From: Maribacter sp. MMG018
GTDB taxonomy: Bacteria; Bacteroidota; Bacteroidia; Flavobacteriales; Flavobacteriaceae
Assembly (NCBI RefSeq): GCF_018100785.1
Contig: NZ_JAGJEC010000001.1
Span: 682,001 to 746,000, forward strand
Length of the DNA: 64,000 nt
Direction of reading: 5' to 3'
Positions 36,614 through 45,685 of this stretch are shown here, piece after piece; positions within the stretch are counted from its first letter, which is position 1; every line of letters begins with the position of its first letter. Below the pieces are notes generated by a model. That model saw only the letters and a program-made list of their open reading frames with translations, had not been told where the DNA came from and did no database searches. The translations under genes and the position numbers were made by a program.

Positions 36614-37636
36614 ATGTCCAATAGAACAATTCTGATAACAGGGGGAGCTGGTTTCATAGGCAGTAACTTTATTCCGTTTTTTTTAGAAAAACATAGTACT
36701 GTTTCAGTAGTGAATCTAGATAAACTTACCTATGCAGGTGATCTTGGGCATCTTAAGGAAGTTAAAAATAACGAACGGTACAAATTTATTCAAGGAGATA
36801 TATGTAATGCGGATTTGGTAAGGGCGATTTTTAAGAATGAGCAAATTTCGGATGTCATACACTTTGCCGCCGAGTCACACGTAGATAATTCGATTGAAGG
36901 ACCGGAAACCTTTATTAAAACCAATATCAACGGAACCTTTACCTTGCTGGAAGCTGCGCGGGAACATTGGTTGGATAATGCGAATAGTGGAAAGAATGGG
37001 TTTGAAGCATCTCGCTTCCATCATATATCAACAGATGAGGTTTATGGGAGTCTTGGAAAATCGGGTTTTTTTGATGAAAATTGCGCATACGCCCCCAATA
37101 GTCCATATAGTGCATCAAAAGCATCTTCCGATTTTTTAGTGCGTAGTTATTTTCACACTTATGGTCTCAACGTAATTACTACGAACTGCTCTAATAATTA
37201 TGGGCCCAAGCAGCATGATGAGAAATTGATTCCGACCATTATCCGAAAAGCTTTGAAGGGAGAGGAAATACCTATTTATGGCGATGGGAAGAATGTGAGG
37301 GATTGGCTATATGTGCAAGACCACTGTCTGGGAATAGATTTAGCCTTTAGCAAAGGAAAGATTGGAGAAACCTATGTAATTGGAGGAAATAATGAACACA
37401 GCAATATTTTCATAGCGCAAAAAATATGTGCTATTTTAGATGAGGTTTACCCGAAAAAGACGGGAAGCTATAGTGAACAGATCACCTTTGTCCGTGATCG
37501 TTTGGGACATGATTTCAGATATGCCATAGATGCAACAAAGATCAAAACCGAATTGGGTTGGCAATCTAAGTGGGATTTTGATTCCGGACTTCGGGAGACT
37601 GTTTCGTGGTACATGAACAAATATCAGCAAGGTTAA
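36614..37636 (+). CDS. rfbB: dTDP-glucose 4,6-dehydratase
   Basis: Second step of dTDP-L-rhamnose synthesis: dTDP-glucose to dTDP-4-keto-6-deoxyglucose, NAD-dependent. 340 residues, extended SDR. Motifs: NAD-binding [30 protein letters not shown], the catalytic STDEVYG with YSASKASSD (Y-x-x-x-K), and [20 protein letters not shown], all typical of RmlB. Followed 4 bp later by rfbA. Confidence 0.97.
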   Translation: MSNRTILITGGAGFIGSNFIPFFLEKHSTVSVVNLDKLTYAGDLGHLKEVKNNERYKFIQGDICNADLVRAIFKNEQISDVIHFAAESHVDNSIEGPETFIKTNINGTFTLLEAAREHWLDNANSGKNGFEASRFHHISTDEVYGSLGKSGFFDENCAYAPNSPYSASKASSDFLVRSYFHTYGLNVITTNCSNNYGPKQHDEKLIPTIIRKALKGEEIPIYGDGKNVRDWLYVQDHCLGIDLAFSKGKIGETYVIGGNNEHSNIFIAQKICAILDEVYPKKTGSYSEQITFVRDRLGHDFRYAIDATKIKTELGWQSKWDFDSGLRETVSWYMNKYQQG

Positions 37637-37640
37637 TCGT

Positions 37641-38495
37641 ATGAAAGGTATCATTTTGGCAGGAGGGTCTGGAACGCGCTTACATCCACTTACATTGGCA
37701 GTAAGCAAGCAGCTTATGCCTATTTATGATAAGCCCATGATATATTACCCTTTGGCAACGCTTTTATCGGCAGGGATACAAGAAATATTGATCATTACCA
37801 CGCCACAAGATATTGCCTTGTTTCAAAAATTATTGGGCGATGGTAGCCAATTGGGCTGTAGTTTTGAATACGCCGTACAAAAGAACCCGAACGGATTGGC
37901 AGAAGCCTTTATTATAGGGGAAAATTTTATAGGAAAAGAAAAAGTGGCCCTTATTTTAGGGGATAATATTTTTTATGGTTCTGGCCTTGCCAAATTGCTG
38001 CAAGCGAACAATGACCCCGATGGAGGTATCATTTATGGATATCATGTACAAGACCCAAAAAGGTATGGTGTCGTTGAGTTCGATAAGGAAGGAAAGGCCG
38101 TTTCCATTGAGGAAAAACCTGAAAACCCTAAATCGAACTATGCGGTTCCGGGCATCTATTTCTATGATAACGAAGTCGTGGAAATAGCAAAGGGCATTAA
38201 ACCTAGTCCAAGAGGAGAGCTGGAGATTACCGACGTTAATAAAGTATATTTGGCAAAGAAAAAGTTGACCGTAAGTATTTTAGATCGTGGCACCGCTTGG
38301 TTAGATACGGGAACTTTTAGTTCTTTGATGCAGGCATCACAATTTGTTGAGGTTATTGAAGAGCGACAAGGATTAAAGGTAGGGGCTATTGAAGAAGTGG
38401 CCTATACCATGGGGTATATTTCACGAAAACAATTGCATAAACTGGCCGAACCACTGTTAAAAAGTGGGTACGGCAACTATTTACTAGAGCTATAA
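37641..38495 (+). CDS. rfbA: Glucose-1-phosphate thymidylyltransferase
   Basis: Makes dTDP-glucose from glucose-1-phosphate and dTTP, the first step of dTDP-rhamnose synthesis. 284 residues, normal length. The N-terminal nucleotide-binding motif [13 protein letters not shown] is complete, followed by [43 protein letters not shown] and [13 protein letters not shown], all RmlA landmarks. Lies between rfbB and rfbC in one operon. Confidence 0.98.
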   Translation: MKGIILAGGSGTRLHPLTLAVSKQLMPIYDKPMIYYPLATLLSAGIQEILIITTPQDIALFQKLLGDGSQLGCSFEYAVQKNPNGLAEAFIIGENFIGKEKVALILGDNIFYGSGLAKLLQANNDPDGGIIYGYHVQDPKRYGVVEFDKEGKAVSIEEKPENPKSNYAVPGIYFYDNEVVEIAKGIKPSPRGELEITDVNKVYLAKKKLTVSILDRGTAWLDTGTFSSLMQASQFVEVIEERQGLKVGAIEEVAYTMGYISRKQLHKLAEPLLKSGYGNYLLEL

Positions 38496-38513
38496 TTAGC
38501 TGAAAACCATAAT

Positions 38514-39059
38514 ATGAAAATTACGGAGATTGGCTTAAAAGGCTGTTATATAATTCAACCGACACTGTTTAACGACGAGAGAGGTATTTTCTTTGAATTG
38601 TATCAACAGAAAAAGTTTGAAGAGGCTATCGGACAAAAAGTAAACTTTGTTCAAGATAATATCTCGGTCTCGAAAAAAGGGGTGCTACGAGGGCTTCATT
38701 TACAAACGGGAGTTCATGCCCAGTCCAAATTGGTACAAGTGGTTCATGGGGAAGTCATGGATGTCATAGTCGATTTAAGACCCAAAAGTGCCACTTTTGG
38801 GGGGCATTACAAGTTTATTTTGTCTAGTGATAATAAAACATCCCTTTTTATACCAAAAGGTATGGCCCATGGTTTTGTTACTTTGAGCAAAGAAGCTACG
38901 TTTATGTATAAATGTGATGCTTTTTATAACGCGACATCAGAAAGTGGTATAATCTATAATGATAAAGACTTAAATATAGACTGGCAAATCCCTGTTGACT
39001 CCCCTATTGTTTCTGAAAAAGATAGACAACTTCCTACTTTTAAAGAATTTTTTAAATGA
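38514..39059 (+). CDS. rfbC: dTDP-4-dehydrorhamnose 3,5-epimerase
   Basis: Epimerises dTDP-4-keto-6-deoxyglucose at C3 and C5. 181 residues, full length, cupin fold. Visible: DERGIFFELYQQKKF, the active-site block GVLRGLHLQTG with the catalytic histidine, DLRPKSATFG, and FIPKGMAHGFVTLS. Its stop overlaps the rfbD start (ATGA), so the two are translationally coupled. Confidence 0.97.
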   Translation: MKITEIGLKGCYIIQPTLFNDERGIFFELYQQKKFEEAIGQKVNFVQDNISVSKKGVLRGLHLQTGVHAQSKLVQVVHGEVMDVIVDLRPKSATFGGHYKFILSSDNKTSLFIPKGMAHGFVTLSKEATFMYKCDAFYNATSESGIIYNDKDLNIDWQIPVDSPIVSEKDRQLPTFKEFFK

Positions 39060-39835
39060 AATCCGTACTCGTTACCGGTGCCAACGGTCAGTTGGGAAGA
39101 AGTATAAGGGATATTGTTGCCGATTACCCTGATTTACAGGTTACCTTTAAAGGAAAAGATACGTTGGACATAGCAAACGATCAAGAAGTAAAGAACACTT
39201 TTGATTCTTATAAATATGACTATTGTATTAATTGTGCCGCTTATACCAATGTTGAACAGGCGGAGATAAACCCGGAACTTGCTTATAAAATAAATACTGA
39301 GGGAGCCAAGAATTTGGCATTGGCCTGCAAAGACCATAAAACGGTTTTAATTCATATATCTACGGATTATGTTTTTGATGGCACTAAAAGAGAACCTTAT
39401 GCGGTTGAAGACGAACCAAACCCCATCAATGAATATGGCAAATCAAAGTTAGAAGGAGAGGTGGTTATTCAAGAAATATTGAATGAGTTTTTTATTGTTC
39501 GTACGTCATGGTTATATCATAAAGTGCATGGAAAGAATTTTTATAAGAGTATTTTGGAAAAAGCGAGGTCGGGAGAAGTACTAAAGGTGACCGATGCACA
39601 AAAAGGTTGTCCGACGAACGCCAGTAATTTGGCTCGGTATATTTTAGAGTTGATTACCCAAAATAATAAGGGGTATGGTATTCTTCATTATACCGATAAT
39701 GAAGCAATGACCTGGTATGATTTTGCAAAAAGGATACTTGAGGAAAACAATCTGAGTCACAAGGTGCAACTTGAGAAAGCGAAGAATTATCGCACTTTTA
39801 CTATTAGACCTGAGAATAGCACTTTAAAGAGCTGA
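39056..39835 (+). CDS. rfbD: dTDP-4-dehydrorhamnose reductase, probably C-terminally shortened
   Basis: NADPH-dependent last step of dTDP-rhamnose synthesis. 259 residues; homologs usually have about 280-300. Present: GANGQLGRSIRD (nucleotide binding), NCAAYTNVEQAE, STDYVFDGTKREPY, and the catalytic pair in EYGKSKLEGE (Y-x-x-x-K), RTSWLY. The frame stops right after IRPENSTLKS, the place where homologs carry R-P-x-x-S-x-L and then about 20 more residues. The loss is next to the decayed wecB, so a deletion at this junction is likely. The catalytic core is intact, so activity is possible. Confidence 0.88.
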   Translation: MKSVLVTGANGQLGRSIRDIVADYPDLQVTFKGKDTLDIANDQEVKNTFDSYKYDYCINCAAYTNVEQAEINPELAYKINTEGAKNLALACKDHKTVLIHISTDYVFDGTKREPYAVEDEPNPINEYGKSKLEGEVVIQEILNEFFIVRTSWLYHKVHGKNFYKSILEKARSGEVLKVTDAQKGCPTNASNLARYILELITQNNKGYGILHYTDNEAMTWYDFAKRILEENNLSHKVQLEKAKNYRTFTIRPENSTLKS

Positions 39836-39845
39836 ATATCAATAC

Positions 39846-40370
39846 ATGAAATTAAAAAAAAGATTCTAATTGTTTTTGGCACCCGGCCAGAGGCAATTAA
39901 GATGGCACCATTAGTAAAAGAATTCCAAAAGCATGCTGATGAGTTTGAAACCAAAGTTCGTATAACGGCCCAACATAGGGAAATGCTGGACCAAGTACTT
40001 TCCTTCTTTGAGATTAAGCCCGATTACGATTTGGATTTAATGAAACCCAACCAAAATTTGTATTCCTTAACGGCTGATATTATAACAGGGTTAAAGCCTG
40101 TTTTAGAGGAATTTGGTACAGGTTGTTTTTTATTCATGGCGACACCTCAACTAGTATTGAAGGATTCTATTCTGGTGCAAAGCCCTTTCATGAGAAGGTG
40201 GGGCCTCTGCTTTTAATATAAAATATCCCTTTCCCGAAGAAATGAGCTGATGTTTTGTAGATCTTGTTTCACAATACCTAAAAACATACTAACAAAATCT
40301 ATCTTAAGTAAATTAAATAGGTTTAATGTTGAGGTAGTTATATTTAGTGTTATTATTGATTGTAATAAAT
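39846..40370 (+). pseudogene. wecB: Decayed UDP-N-acetylglucosamine 2-epimerase (wecB) remnant
   Basis: ATG at 39846 reads only MKLKKRF before TAA. One extra A in the A8 run at 39854-39861 would restore the true N-terminus, leading into [19 protein letters not shown] and [12 protein letters not shown], the WecB signature. That frame stays open to about 40116. Past this point the homology jumps frames: FIHGDTSTS with an internal loss, then [13 protein letters not shown], then in the third frame [12 protein letters not shown], corresponding to HGDTTT, FYSGAK and SPFPEE of intact enzymes. Weaker remains may extend to about 40370. The gene is clearly dead: at least two frameshifts, an internal deletion and no C-terminal half. 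Confidence 0.82.
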
Positions 40371-40650
40371 TATACAAATACTTATCGGTCAACTCTCGAT
40401 TCCAACAAAGGAGAACAAGTTTTTATGTTGAATAAATAAATGAGGGATTTTATATATAGGATGATTTATTAAATTATATCCCAGATTTGATAGTTGCATA
40501 GTAAATAAAGTGTTTAGGAGGTATATGTTGATTATTTGTGGAGAATATTTAACTGTTTCATGTATTCTATTATAACGGCGTTTTATATTTCATTTTTCGG
40601 GCATACTTGTCTTTTCAGTTCATAAGTTAAACAACGAAAGACCAAAGGGG
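40371..40650. other. AT-rich spacer between wecB remnant and island promoter
   Basis: No gene supported. Visibly richer in A and T than flanking coding sequence; likely decayed DNA at the left edge of the island. Confidence 0.55.
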
Positions 40651-40680
40651 TTGTTAGGGTCAATAATAATCGTAGATTTG
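40651..40680 (+). promoter_or_regulatory. Full Bacteroidota promoter at the head of the AT-rich island
   Basis: TTG (40651-40653), 19-nt spacer, TAGATTTG (40673-40680): both elements of the consensus TTG-N17-23-TAnnTTTG at standard spacing. The expected transcription start is about 30 nt before the ATG at 40718. Confidence 0.65.
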
Positions 40681-40717
40681 TTCAAATTGATTAAAAAATT
40701 ATTTATAGTGCTAAAAT

Positions 40718-41473
40718 ATGCCTAGAATAGGAATAATAATTCAAGCAAGAACAGGATCCACTCGATTGCCGGGTAAAGTAATATTACCGTTTCATGGAAA
40801 TAAATCTATTTTGGATGTGATATTGGAAAAAATATTGGTGTTCAAAAATAGGTTTCCAATAATCCTTGCAACCAGTACAAAAGAGAACGATCAAGTTTTA
40901 AAATATTATTCAGACAAGTATGGTATAGAATTTTTTGTAGGCAGTGAGAGTAATGTTTTAGAGCGTTTTTATATGGCTGGACAAGCACATAATTTAGATG
41001 CTATAGTAAGGGTTTGTTCAGACAATCCTTTTTTAGAAATCGAATATTTGAACAATCTCTTATTTCTTTATGATAATCATGAGGGGTTGGATTATTGTAG
41101 TTATAAAACTGCAGAAGGAATACCCGTGATAAAGTCACATTGGGGTCTTTTTTCAGAAATTGTTACGGTATCTGCTTTGCGTAGGACACTAGAAGCTACT
41201 GAGGATGTGTTTTATCAAGAACACGTAACTAATTATATTTACGGTCACCCAAAAAAATTCAATGTTAAATTATTTAATGCTCCAGAATTGGTTTTTAAGA
41301 GGGAAGATTTTAGATTTACGGTGGACAACGAAATTGATTTCGAAAACATGTCTACATTGTATTCATTGAGCAAAAAAAATAATTGGGATTTAGAAAATGT
41401 TATTGCTGAGATTGATAGGAATGAGTCCTTAAAAAGTAGTATGATTAACAATATAAATATATACAAAAAATGA
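40718..41473 (+). CDS. SpsF-type cytidylyltransferase, likely CMP-nonulosonate synthetase
   Basis: Predicted to activate a nonulosonic acid with CTP. 251 residues, Rossmann-like nucleotidyltransferase. N-terminal motif IIIQARTGSTRLPGKVILPF is the SpsF/NeuA-type CTP-binding loop; ATSTKENDQVLKYY, VGSESNVLERFYMAG and VRVCSDNPFLE follow, and RFTVDNEIDFENM near the end is the usual metal-binding D-x-x-x-D region. Its last codons overlap the start of the NeuB-like gene, showing coupling. In the module with 41470 and 42513, the expected order of reactions is synthase, phosphatase, then this enzyme. The exact sugar is not readable from sequence. Confidence 0.82.
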   Translation: MPRIGIIIQARTGSTRLPGKVILPFHGNKSILDVILEKILVFKNRFPIILATSTKENDQVLKYYSDKYGIEFFVGSESNVLERFYMAGQAHNLDAIVRVCSDNPFLEIEYLNNLLFLYDNHEGLDYCSYKTAEGIPVIKSHWGLFSEIVTVSALRRTLEATEDVFYQEHVTNYIYGHPKKFNVKLFNAPELVFKREDFRFTVDNEIDFENMSTLYSLSKKNNWDLENVIAEIDRNESLKSSMINNINIYKK

Positions 41474-42510
41474 CTTATATAATTGGGGAAATAGGGCAAA
41501 ACCATAATGGATCAGTAGATATTGCAAAGCTAATTGTAGATGTAGTAAGCAGACCAATCCATGACAAATTGTTTGGTAAAGAACTAAGGCGTATGGATGC
41601 GGTTAAATTGACTAAAAGAGACTTAAAGCAAGAGCTTTCCTCCTCACATATGGAAAAACCTTATGATTCACTACATTCATTTGGAAAAACTTATGGGGAG
41701 CATAGAGAGTTTTTAGAGCTCGATGATGACCAACATTTGGATATTTATAATCACGCCAAAGAAAAGGGGTTGGATTTTGTTGAAACATTATGTGCGGTAA
41801 GTTGCCTAAGTCTTTTAAAAAAATTTGTTCCTGACAGGTTGAAAGTGGCTTCTAGGGATTTGACAAACATTCCATTGTTAACTGCAATGGCGGAAACCAA
41901 AATACCAATAATTTTATCTACGGGAATGGCGGGAAAAAAAGAATTAGACGATGCTTTGGAAGCCATTGGTAGATACCATACTGATATTTCAATTTTGCAC
42001 TGCGTTTCGGAATATCCAACAAAATATGAAAATGTTAATTTAAGGACTATAGACTATTTAAAGAAGAATTATGACGACTACAAAATAGGTTATTCAGATC
42101 ATACGATAGGAATTGCCACTCCAATAGCTGCTGTGGCTATGGGTGCTGAAATTATTGAAAAGCATATTACCCTAGACCGGCAAATGAAAGGTACTGATCA
42201 AGCTGGATCATTAGCTATAGATGGTATTTATAGAATGATGAGAGACATTAGAAACCTTGAACTTTCTTTTGGAAAGGAAGACATTTTTATAGAAGATTCT
42301 GTAAAAACGGCAAGGTGTAAATTAGAACGCTCAATTGCAACGATAAAACCATTGGAAGAAGGTCATATACTTACTGAAAATGATATTCATTTATTAAGTC
42401 CCGGTGATGGGTTTAAATGGGTGGAAAAGGATCAAATTTTAGGGAAAAGATTGATTAAACCATTGCCAAAGGATGAGATTATTTACCCTAATAATTTGAG
42501 AAGACAATAA
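41470..42510 (+). CDS. NeuB-family nonulosonic acid (9-phosphate) synthase
   Basis: Condenses phosphoenolpyruvate with a six-carbon sugar or its 6-phosphate. 346 residues, family length. TIM-barrel N-terminal part: IGEIGQNHNGSVDIAK, LDFVETLCAVSCLSLLKKF, ILSTGMAGKKELDDAL, ILHCVSEYPTKYENVNLRTI, IGYSDHTIG, AEIIEKHITLDRQMKGTDQAGS; C-terminal SAF domain (GHILTENDIHLLSPGDG, LGKRLIKPLPKDEII). In place of the usual A-V-K-F-Q it has DAVKLTKRDL, so it belongs to a side branch. Because a phosphatase gene is adjacent, a 6-phosphate substrate (route giving Kdn or a related acid) is a reasonable inference. Confidence 0.85.
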   Translation: MTYIIGEIGQNHNGSVDIAKLIVDVVSRPIHDKLFGKELRRMDAVKLTKRDLKQELSSSHMEKPYDSLHSFGKTYGEHREFLELDDDQHLDIYNHAKEKGLDFVETLCAVSCLSLLKKFVPDRLKVASRDLTNIPLLTAMAETKIPIILSTGMAGKKELDDALEAIGRYHTDISILHCVSEYPTKYENVNLRTIDYLKKNYDDYKIGYSDHTIGIATPIAAVAMGAEIIEKHITLDRQMKGTDQAGSLAIDGIYRMMRDIRNLELSFGKEDIFIEDSVKTARCKLERSIATIKPLEEGHILTENDIHLLSPGDGFKWVEKDQILGKRLIKPLPKDEIIYPNNLRRQ

Positions 42511-42512
42511 AA

Positions 42513-43034
42513 ATGCTTCCAAAACTTGTTTTAACGGATATAGATGGAGTATGGACGGATGGTGGTATGTATTATGATGAAAAGGGAAATGAATTTAAAA
42601 AATTCAACACATATGATAGTGCGGGAATACTCTTTTGTAAACTATTGAATATCCCAACGGGAATTATTACTGGAGAATCTGCAGACTCTGTTAAGCGCCG
42701 GGCTAAAAAATTAAATGTAGATTACGTTTATCTCGGAGTAAAGGATAAAGTTAGAATTGTAATGCAACTTTGCGAAAAACTTGATATAAGTTTGGACGAA
42801 ATAGCTTTTATTGGCGATGATATTAATGATTATAATCTTTTGCAAAAGATTAATTTAAATGCTTGTCCTAACTCAGCACCAAATTATATTAAGGACATTG
42901 TTAATTGGGTAATGAAAAAAAATGGAGGAGAAGGGGCTTTTAGAGAGTTTGTGGAGAAAATATTGGAGGAGAACAACATTGACATACCCGAATTGTTAAA
43001 AACCCACAATATTATAGGCAAATTCAATCAATAG
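42513..43034 (+). CDS. KdsC-type HAD phosphatase (nonulosonate 9-phosphate phosphatase candidate)
   Basis: 173 residues, the compact cap-less C0 HAD form typical of KdsC. The nucleophile motif is D9 and D11 in LTDIDGVWTDGGMYYDEKG; motif II is the ITGE region (GIITGESADSVKRRAKKL); K of motif III is in GVKDKVRIV; motif IV is IGDDINDYNLLQ; GGEGAFREFVEKILE is the KdsC C-terminal signature. Two bases after the NeuB-like gene. Predicted to remove phosphate from the synthase product; Kdo-8-phosphate is an alternative substrate but no kdsA is next to it. Confidence 0.85.
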   Translation: MLPKLVLTDIDGVWTDGGMYYDEKGNEFKKFNTYDSAGILFCKLLNIPTGIITGESADSVKRRAKKLNVDYVYLGVKDKVRIVMQLCEKLDISLDEIAFIGDDINDYNLLQKINLNACPNSAPNYIKDIVNWVMKKNGGEGAFREFVEKILEENNIDIPELLKTHNIIGKFNQ

Positions 43035-43174
43035 ATAGACTACTTCAGACTTGAATTGATAAACTAATTTATCCTCAAATTTTTTTGTTAAAGAGTTTCC
43101 GTTAATGGAAATGTTATTGGACCGTAATATTGCCAGTTGGTGGATTTTGGTCTAAGTTTAAATTTAAGGGATTC

Positions 43175-44632
43175 ATGAGCATTGTAAAAAAAACGGGGAT
43201 ATTATTGCTGTCAGAAGTAATAGCCAAAGGTGTTGCTTTCATGTTGATTCCTCTCTATTCTTTTTTGATATTACCGGATGATTTTGGGAAGATTGCTATT
43301 TTACAGATTTTTTTTACCGCATTTCAAATTTTGGTGTCATTCTCGCTCAAGAGCACATTTGACAAGTATTTTTTTGACAGTAAAGAGAAGTCCATTAATA
43401 CCTTGTTTTCTAATTTAATTGTACTACAATTCATAACACTCGTTCTTGGTGGTCTTGTTTACTTAATTTTTTTACGTTTTTTTGCGAGCCTTCTTAATAT
43501 TGGAAATAATCAATACTTTGATATAGTATTTGTTACTACAGTGTTAGCTGTGTTTTTGCCAATTGTAAACTCATATTTATTGTGTATTGGTGACGTAAAC
43601 AAAGTGGGTAAATATTCAATTGTTATTTCGGTGGTGCGCAGTGTAATAGCTTTGGTTCTAGTATTGAATATGGAAGATAAGATTCTCGCTGTTTTATTGG
43701 CTAATTTGGTTGAGCATTTACTTGGGGCTCTTATAGCAGCGCCTTTTTATATTAAGAGAATCAGCTCAAAACACATAAGGGTTCATACTATAAAGGAAAT
43801 GGGTGTTTATTCGCTGTTATATTTCCCTGCAATAGTATCAAATTTTTTAATTAAATTTTCCGATCGTTTAATGATTCAATTTATGTTAGGGTACCAAAGT
43901 CTTGGCATCTATGCTATGGGAACTAGACTGGTAAATATACCGGGTCAGTTTATATCAACAATAAATAAAAATTTCACACCTCAAATTTATCAAAGTATTA
44001 GTGAGGATAATATATTGGATTTCAACAAGCTAGTAAGATTTTTCTTAGTGTCTATTTTTGTTTTATTGTTTGGTTTAATACTTTTTTCTAAGGAAGTTTT
44101 TTATCTCATTGGGGATGAGTATCAATCTTCCTATGCAATATTTATAATATTATCATATACATCCTATATAAATGGATATAATCTTATGATTCAGCCATCT
44201 ATGACATACTATAAGAAATATGTCAAGTATAAATCAATTATTTTTGTTTCTATCGGTATAATCAATATCATCTTCAACTTTTTAGTTATCCCCAAATATG
44301 GTATAACGGGAGCTGCTCTGGTAACAGCAGTATCGTACTTGGCATCTATTCCGTTTAGTTATCATTATTCGAGAATGGCTTATAAAGCCAATTATTTTAT
44401 CAAATGGTTCTATTTGTCTTGCGTTCTTTTGGCTGGGATTTCATTATATATGATTATAAGTGTTGATGAAAGTTCTATATTTGAATTTTGTGTAAGAATT
44501 ATATCCTTTTTAGGAATAGGATATCTATTTGTAGTTAGATTAGCAAATCTAAAAAATTTGTATAGTAAATTGAGTTTTTTCGTTAAAGTTAAATTAATAT
44601 CCAAAGACACAGAAAGGCATAAAAAGGATTAA
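43175..44632 (+). CDS. Polysaccharide flippase (Wzx / MATE-like)
   Basis: Moves lipid-linked glycan units across the inner membrane. 485 residues from the ATG at 43175, which has AAGGG 5 nt upstream; an in-frame ATG at 43130 would add 15 soluble residues and is less likely. About twelve to fourteen hydrophobic segments; N-terminal KKTGILLLSEVIAKGVAFML, FDKYFFDS, SDRLMIQFMLGYQSLGIYAMG and KYGITGAALVTAVSYL match the RfbX/Wzx pattern. AT-rich codon use shared with the rest of the island. Confidence 0.85.
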   Translation: MSIVKKTGILLLSEVIAKGVAFMLIPLYSFLILPDDFGKIAILQIFFTAFQILVSFSLKSTFDKYFFDSKEKSINTLFSNLIVLQFITLVLGGLVYLIFLRFFASLLNIGNNQYFDIVFVTTVLAVFLPIVNSYLLCIGDVNKVGKYSIVISVVRSVIALVLVLNMEDKILAVLLANLVEHLLGALIAAPFYIKRISSKHIRVHTIKEMGVYSLLYFPAIVSNFLIKFSDRLMIQFMLGYQSLGIYAMGTRLVNIPGQFISTINKNFTPQIYQSISEDNILDFNKLVRFFLVSIFVLLFGLILFSKEVFYLIGDEYQSSYAIFIILSYTSYINGYNLMIQPSMTYYKKYVKYKSIIFVSIGIINIIFNFLVIPKYGITGAALVTAVSYLASIPFSYHYSRMAYKANYFIKWFYLSCVLLAGISLYMIISVDESSIFEFCVRIISFLGIGYLFVVRLANLKNLYSKLSFFVKVKLISKDTERHKKD

Positions 44633-44652
44633 TTGCAGCTAAAAATTATTTT

Positions 44653-45684
44653 ATGGCGAAAAACATACTCGTAATAGTGGAATCTCCATTACAGTTGATA
44701 AATGCCAATGAGTATATTAGAGAATTTGCCACGGACGCAAAAATTGATTTTTACTTAATCAGTTCTAGGGAAGTTAATAATCTTGACCAAATGAATGAAA
44801 CTTTTAAACTTTTAAAGTTAAAAGGAGACATTGTAAGAATTACTGTTCAAGATATTAACAAAAGTAAGTTGACTAGATTAAATTTCTACAAAAAGGTAAT
44901 TGGAGTTGCATGGAAAAAAGACAACAAACAATATGATTTGGTTCTTGTAGGGCATATTACCTCGATATACCAATTAATCTTAGCAAATACAATAGATTCT
45001 CAGGTCAAAACTATTTATCTGGATGACGGTACATCTTCATTTTATGAGCAGAGGGTGTTGCAAAATCAAAGGATAAAATCTTTTTCCCCGTGGTATAAAA
45101 GAATTTTTCCAGCTTTATTAGGTTTGAGCGCAAATATTAAATATTATAAAGGAGGCTTATATTTTTACACAATGTATAGGGAGCTAATAACCAAAGAGTT
45201 TCCTCACTTGATGTATTCCTTGAATAACTTTAATTATTTAAAAAGGAAATATAGCCAAAAGGATAGGGATAAGGATGTGGTTTTTTTTATTGGAACACCT
45301 TTTTATTGGAAATCGGCCAGGTTAAATAATTCAAAGGAGCTTTTTCGACAAATAGCGGAATATTATATTGATAAAAAAGTCATATATTTTCCACACAGGT
45401 ATGAAGGTAGGGAGCATAAAGACTTTGTAATGGAATGTGGTTGGGAAATTAATGAAACAGGGTTACCTATTGAGTTATCTTTAATCAATTCAGATAGTTT
45501 GCCTAAAGAATTCGCAATGTTTACATCATCGGCTTTTTATACGATAATAAAACTTATTCCTTTTATAAAATTCAAATCTTTTGAGCTGAATAATCTATCA
45601 GATACATTGAATAGTGAAAACACATATAAATTATATCGTGAATATGATAAAATAAAAGAAATTGAAGTTATAAAACTATCTTAA
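44653..45684 (+). CDS. Sialyltransferase-like GT-B glycosyltransferase (GT52/polysialyltransferase type)
   Basis: 343 residues, no membrane segment. N-terminus NILVIVESPLQLINANEYI is the opening typical of bacterial sialyl- and polysialyltransferases (P-L-Q-L/ nucleotide-binding beta-alpha unit). Three motifs fall in the expected order and spacing: D124-D125-G126 (YLDDGTSS; the D/E-D/E-G motif with the catalytic base), P247-H248 (YFPHRYEG; the H-P-type CMP-binding position, here order P-H), and S292-S293 (MFTSSAF; the S/T-S/T motif). Located in the same operon as the CMP-nonulosonate genes, which supports the assignment. Family number and linkage are uncertain. Confidence 0.7.
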   Translation: MAKNILVIVESPLQLINANEYIREFATDAKIDFYLISSREVNNLDQMNETFKLLKLKGDIVRITVQDINKSKLTRLNFYKKVIGVAWKKDNKQYDLVLVGHITSIYQLILANTIDSQVKTIYLDDGTSSFYEQRVLQNQRIKSFSPWYKRIFPALLGLSANIKYYKGGLYFYTMYRELITKEFPHLMYSLNNFNYLKRKYSQKDRDKDVVFFIGTPFYWKSARLNNSKELFRQIAEYYIDKKVIYFPHRYEGREHKDFVMECGWEINETGLPIELSLINSDSLPKEFAMFTSSAFYTIIKLIPFIKFKSFELNNLSDTLNSENTYKLYREYDKIKEIEVIKLS

Positions 45685-45685
45685 G

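Noticed and set aside
40250..40435. Plus-strand frame of 61 codons
   Set aside because: It lies in the decayed wecB tail, is AT-rich and has no recognisable motif; better read as relic.
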